Made by a program: the position numbers and the translations under genes
Notes under the pieces: generated by a model
Seen by the model: only the letters and a program-made list of their open reading frames with translations
Database searches by the model: none
Told to the model about the DNA's origin: nothing
Assembly: GCF_018595685.2 (NCBI RefSeq)
Contig: NZ_CP092334.1
Span: 3,252,001-3,316,000, forward strand
Reading direction: 5' to 3'
DNA from: Flavihumibacter rivuli
Lineage (GTDB): Bacteria > Bacteroidota > Bacteroidia > Chitinophagales > Chitinophagaceae
Length of the DNA stretch: 64,000 nt
In this document: one piece after another, positions 60,547-64,000 of the stretch
How the letters are laid out: each line of letters starts with the position of its first letter
Position numbering within the stretch: position 1 is the first letter of the stretch

Positions 60547-61218
60547 ATGAAAAAGATCCTTTTTCGATCCCTGGCTGCGGGTTTCCTTTTGTTTGCAGGC
60601 TCCGGGCTCCATGCCCAGGACAGCAGCCGGGTATCCACTGCCTTAAGTGCCAGCATGTGGCAATCGGGTGATACAGCGAATGCCGTACAACATAAACTGC
60701 TACCACCTGACCAGGAGGGGGTACAGGAACTGCAAATGCAATTCAGGCCTTCCAGTAAACCCAATGAGGAATGGGTGGTGGTCATTCGTTTGTTGAACTT
60801 GAAACAGAACCTGAAGAAGGGTGAGGTCAAGCAGATGAACCTGTTCAAACCCATCATTCCGGACCGTGGCGAGTGGGAACAGGATGGTCCTGGTTCACTG
60901 AAGAATGAGGTCAACACTACAAAGGACATCATCAAGATCCTGAAGATCGCCAATAAGGCCCATTTCGATATCAGGGTGGTGTTAAGGACACCCGACGGGG
61001 AAGAGGTATGGAAGCCTTCGGATGCTAACCTCGAAATCGTTGATGTGGACGAAAACGCAGGAACCTTATTGGTCAGGTGGAGTTTTGATGCGAAGAAGCG
61101 GGAGTCGAGGAAGAAGCGAACGGATTATGACAGATTGCGCTGTGGTGGGGTGGTGGCCGCCTGGAAATATGTTCCCTTCTTAAAAGAAGCCAACCGACTG
61201 AGCATTATCGCAAATTAA
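60547..61218 (+). CDS. Exported protein, unknown
   Basis: 223 residues with signal peptide (MKKILFRSLAAGFLLFAGSGLHAQ). The rest has no recognised domain; it contains a likely beta-sandwich stretch (RVVLRTPDGEEVWKPSDANLEIVDVD) and a basic helix (DAKKRESRKKRTDYDRLR). It has its own -7 element and a strong shared terminator downstream. No clue to function from neighbours. Confidence 0.7.
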   Translation: MKKILFRSLAAGFLLFAGSGLHAQDSSRVSTALSASMWQSGDTANAVQHKLLPPDQEGVQELQMQFRPSSKPNEEWVVVIRLLNLKQNLKKGEVKQMNLFKPIIPDRGEWEQDGPGSLKNEVNTTKDIIKILKIANKAHFDIRVVLRTPDGEEVWKPSDANLEIVDVDENAGTLLVRWSFDAKKRESRKKRTDYDRLRCGGVVAAWKYVPFLKEANRLSIIAN

Positions 61219-61256
61219 CCCGGCTATCCGTAAGGATCTGGCAAGGCGTTCCATAA

Positions 61257-61290
61257 AAAAAGTGGCTATCAAGCGATAGCCACTTTTTAT
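61257..61290. terminator. Bidirectional intrinsic terminator
   Basis: 14-bp stem AAAAAGTGGCTATC / GATAGCCACTTTTT with AAGC loop, between converging genes. Confidence 0.9.
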
Positions 61291-61301
61291 TGCTTAAGGT
61301 C

Positions 61302-64000
61302 TTACTGTATTGGTGTGTAGTCCTTGAACAGCTTGACCGGGGTGCTTTCTACCAGCTTGCGGTAGTCCTTCCACTTGCTGTCGAAGAACTGGTTGATCTT
61401 CACCACCGCCTCGTTGATTTTGGTCTCGGCATTGGCCACCAGCTGCTCCTCATGGGGACCAGGCTTCAATCCCTTTGCGCCAATATACATATTGGCCTGC
61501 TGCAGGGTGCTCATGGTTGTGGGTGGTTGCTGCGGGCGACCATAACCCTGGCGTTCGATGGTCTTGCCATTGATGAATTCGCGGATGGCCTTGATCTCAT
61601 CCTGCATTTTCTTTCCTGCAGTACGAAGGGTATCTGCTTCCTTACCGGTGATATCCTTCAACTGGGCTTCCAGTTTTTTGGTGATATCTTCTGCTTCGGT
61701 CAGGCGGTCCATGCCTTCGGTCAGCTTATCGCTGCTCTTGCGCAGGCGATCACGCAATTGAGCCTGGGCAATGCGAACCTCGTTGCGGTTACCGAAACGG
61801 GGATCATCATTCACGCTGAGCAGGGTGCTATCTGCAGCATTGCCCAGGGTAACTACCACTTTGTAGTTGCCGGGCAGCACTTGTTCACCACCAGGCTCGG
61901 GTGCCCCTGCCTTGGGTTTGGGTGAACCGGGCCTGCGAACACCCTTCTCTTCCATGCCCCAGTAATTGCGGTTATAGCCACTGTCCACTTTCCATTTCAG
62001 GTTGCGGATCAGTTCGTTCTTGTCATTATAGATCTTCACGCCTACGCTATCGGCCTTCTTTTTAGAAAGGCTGTCCAACTTTGAAGGATCAACAAAGAAG
62101 GAAACAGGTGCGCCGGGTTTGCGGTTCTCTGCATCCCAGATCCCCCAGGTGCTCCATTCATAGCCGGGGGCGTTGCGGTAAGAAGCCTGGTAGGCTTTGG
62201 GCGATTCGAAGACCTTAATCGCCTTGCCGGGTGCCACGCCTTTGTTGGCGGCCAGATCGCGCAAGGGGCGGATATCATCCAGGATCCAGATGGCGCGGCC
62301 AAAAGTGGCGATCGCCAGGTCGGCTTCGCGCTCCTGGATGGCCATATCGTAAGTAGAAACGGATGGATAGCCGTTCTTCCACTGCTGGAAGCTAACGCCA
62401 TTGTCCATGCTTACCCAAAGTCCTTGTTCGGTACCTACAAAGATCAGGTTGGGCTGTGTGGGGTCCTGGATCATGCAGAGCGCATAACCCACCACCTTCT
62501 TCTCATCCACCATCCTGGTCCAGGTCTTGCCATAATCAGTAGTGCGGAAGATATAAGGCTTGAAATCACCCCTGCGGTAATCGTTCACGGTAACGAAGGC
62601 TTCGCCGGCATTATGGCGGGATGCCTGGATCTGCGGTATCCAGGCGCCAATTGGCATACCGGGGATCTTGCCACGGAAATTGGTCCAGGTCTTTCCGCCG
62701 TCGCGGGTCAGCTGTACATTGCCATCATCGGTACCAACCCAGATCACCCCTTTCTCTTTGGCAGAAGGCGCGATGGTAAGGATGGTACAATGGTTCTCGG
62801 CACCGGTGATATCGAGGCTAAGGCCACCATTCTTGCTCTGGTCGATCTTGGAAGAATCGTTGGTGGTGAGGTCGCCGGAGATCAGTTCCCAGCTCACCCC
62901 TTTATTGGTGCTCTTGTGCAGGTACTGGCTGCCGTAGTAAATGGTGTTCTTGTCAAAAGGATCCTGGGCCATGGCTGCGTTCCAGTTGAAACGGAACTGA
63001 ACATTCAGGTCGGCGGGTGCAGGACGGATGAACCACTGCTCGCCGGTCTTGATATTGTAGCGGCCTACGAAGCCACCCTGGCTTTCGGCATATACCCAGT
63101 TGGCGTCATCGGGATCGGGCATGGCATCGAAGCCATCACCACCCCAGAGGCTCTCCCAGTAATAGTTCTTGATGCCGCCGCTGATCCAGGTATAAGCGGG
63201 TCCGCGCCAGCTACCATTATCCTGCATGCCTCCCATTACGTTGTAAGGCATTTCATTATCTACATTGATATGGTAGAACTGGCCCACCGGCAGCTTCTCA
63301 TCGAACATCCAGTTCTTGCCCATATCGCGGGTGATACCGATACCGCCATCATTACCGTCGATGATGAACTTGTTATCCTTTGGATGGATCCAGAAGGCGT
63401 GGTGGTCGGGGTGGATACCATTATAGGGGATCACTACCCTGAAATCCTTGCCACCATCCTCGCTCACGGCGATCATCTGGTAGATCAGCCATAGCCTGTT
63501 TTCGTTCTGCGGGTCCACTGCGATCTCCTGGAAGTAGAAGGGGCGGTTGGTCACCCATTCCGGCTTATCGTTCACGAGTTTCCAGTTGTAACCGCCGTCT
63601 TCGCTCTTGTAGAGGCCGTTCTTGGTGGCTTCCACCAGTGCGTATACCACATTGGGGTTGCTGCGGGAAATGGCCAGGCCGATACGGCCGTAGTCGCCAG
63701 AAGGCAGACCGTTCTCCTTGCCCAGTTTCTTCCAGTTCTTACCACCGTCGATGGTCATGTACAGGCCGCTGCCCTTACCTCCGGAGCTGAAACTCCAGGG
63801 GGTACGGCGGTGCTGCCACATGCCGGCGAAGAGCTTATTGGGGTTGGAGGGGTCCATGATCATGTCCGCCACACCGGAAGTGTCGTTGGTGTAGAGGATC
63901 TTGTTCCAGGTCTGGCCGCCGTCTGTTGTTTTGAACACACCGCGTTCGGGATGTTCGGCGTAAGGGTTACCGATGGCCCCGGCATATACCGTATTGGGGT
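61302..64000 (-). CDS. BNR/sortilin-like beta-propeller protein (5' end outside window)
   Basis: The frame is open to the right edge (the GTG at 63938 is internal), so about 899 C-terminal residues are visible. Repeated Asp-box motifs are present (FKTTDGGQTW, YMTIDGGKNWK, YKSEDGGYNWK, QLTRDGGKTW), giving one or two beta-propellers as in VPS10/sortilin-like or xyloglucanase-like exported proteins. The last ~250 residues are a helical region (LRDRLRKSSDKLTEGMDRLTEAEDI) without repeats. Such proteins are common in Bacteroidetes; substrate is unknown. It ends at the shared terminator at 61257. Confidence 0.85.
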   Translation of the reverse strand, partial: PNTVYAGAIGNPYAEHPERGVFKTTDGGQTWNKILYTNDTSGVADMIMDPSNPNKLFAGMWQHRRTPWSFSSGGKGSGLYMTIDGGKNWKKLGKENGLPSGDYGRIGLAISRSNPNVVYALVEATKNGLYKSEDGGYNWKLVNDKPEWVTNRPFYFQEIAVDPQNENRLWLIYQMIAVSEDGGKDFRVVIPYNGIHPDHHAFWIHPKDNKFIIDGNDGGIGITRDMGKNWMFDEKLPVGQFYHINVDNEMPYNVMGGMQDNGSWRGPAYTWISGGIKNYYWESLWGGDGFDAMPDPDDANWVYAESQGGFVGRYNIKTGEQWFIRPAPADLNVQFRFNWNAAMAQDPFDKNTIYYGSQYLHKSTNKGVSWELISGDLTTNDSSKIDQSKNGGLSLDITGAENHCTILTIAPSAKEKGVIWVGTDDGNVQLTRDGGKTWTNFRGKIPGMPIGAWIPQIQASRHNAGEAFVTVNDYRRGDFKPYIFRTTDYGKTWTRMVDEKKVVGYALCMIQDPTQPNLIFVGTEQGLWVSMDNGVSFQQWKNGYPSVSTYDMAIQEREADLAIATFGRAIWILDDIRPLRDLAANKGVAPGKAIKVFESPKAYQASYRNAPGYEWSTWGIWDAENRKPGAPVSFFVDPSKLDSLSKKKADSVGVKIYNDKNELIRNLKWKVDSGYNRNYWGMEEKGVRRPGSPKPKAGAPEPGGEQVLPGNYKVVVTLGNAADSTLLSVNDDPRFGNRNEVRIAQAQLRDRLRKSSDKLTEGMDRLTEAEDITKKLEAQLKDITGKEADTLRTAGKKMQDEIKAIREFINGKTIERQGYGRPQQPPTTMSTLQQANMYIGAKGLKPGPHEEQLVANAETKINEAVVKINQFFDSKWKDYRKLVESTPVKLFKDYTPIQ

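Noticed and set aside
62424..63494. 356-codon plus-strand frame antisense to the BNR protein
   Set aside because: Low-complexity Gly/Ile/His-rich product with no domain; the opposite strand encodes clear Asp-box repeats. A shadow frame.

Overview
The window looks like a chromosomal segment of a Bacteroidota bacterium, most probably a member of the Chitinophagaceae or a close relative. The reasons are a SusC/SusD pair, the long Bacteroidetes-type PurF-like protein, many lipoproteins and short MKK-type signal peptides, few Shine-Dalgarno sequences, and repeated matches to the Bacteroidetes -7 promoter element TAnnTTTG upstream of genes. I saw no rRNA, tRNA, CRISPR array, transposase or phage gene. 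Genus and species cannot be fixed from the sequence alone.

Layout. 1-7.6 kb: the 3' part of a SWIM-finger SNF2 helicase (cut by the left edge), a small unlisted 56-residue gene, tatC, rpiB, an exported M28 peptidase and a highly charged heptad-repeat exported protein. 7.6-14.3 kb: a deoxyhypusine-synthase-like enzyme, two related small exported proteins, an exported alpha/beta hydrolase, an ACP phosphodiesterase-like protein, an acetyl-CoA hydrolase/CoA-transferase and a DUF2911 protein. 14.4-25.1 kb: asnB, a Cys/Met-metabolism PLP enzyme, a TIGR02757 protein with a coupled small gene, an enoyl-CoA hydratase and PaaZ (a phenylacetate-type remnant separated by a long stem-loop), lipoproteins, a DinB-like protein, adk and an exported MsrB. 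25.1-39.8 kb: an S9 peptidase, a GlcD-GlcF-like flavin/Fe-S fusion, an SDR, an HPF-like protein, an OB-fold DUF3127 protein with an SSB-like acidic tail, a winged-helix/His-rich/TM protein, a CotH-like protein, the long PurF-like protein, a SixA-like phosphatase, an EamA transporter, a MurG-like glycosyltransferase, two small proteins and an aminotransferase.

39.8-40.7 kb is gene-free and carries an interleaved cluster of two short repeat families, one strongly palindromic and present in both orientations. It resembles the BIME/REP arrays of other phyla and is the least explained element of the window. 40.7-42.3 kb holds trxA and a ROK regulator.

42.4-54.7 kb is visibly AT-richer than everything around it. 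It is a carbohydrate-utilisation locus: a second ROK regulator diverging from a TIG + F5/8C lipoprotein, SusC, SusD, a TIM-barrel-like exported protein, an N-acylglucosamine 2-epimerase family enzyme, a FucP-type sugar transporter and an exported CE1/PHB-depolymerase-like esterase. The genes are tightly spaced or overlapping, which suggests one operon for import and processing of an amino-sugar or mannose-type glycan. The low-GC stretch ends inside the first codons of a FAD-dependent oxidoreductase (about 54.76 kb), so the locus may have been inserted or exchanged there. Downstream, in normal composition, follow an oxoamine-synthase-like enzyme co-transcribed with a GH92 alpha-mannosidase, a nuclease lipoprotein, an unknown exported protein and the 3' part of a large BNR-repeat (sortilin-like) protein cut by the right edge.

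Intrinsic terminators are unusually clear and are often shared between converging genes; they help fix gene borders and are listed. All family names come from reading the translated sequence, not from database searches.
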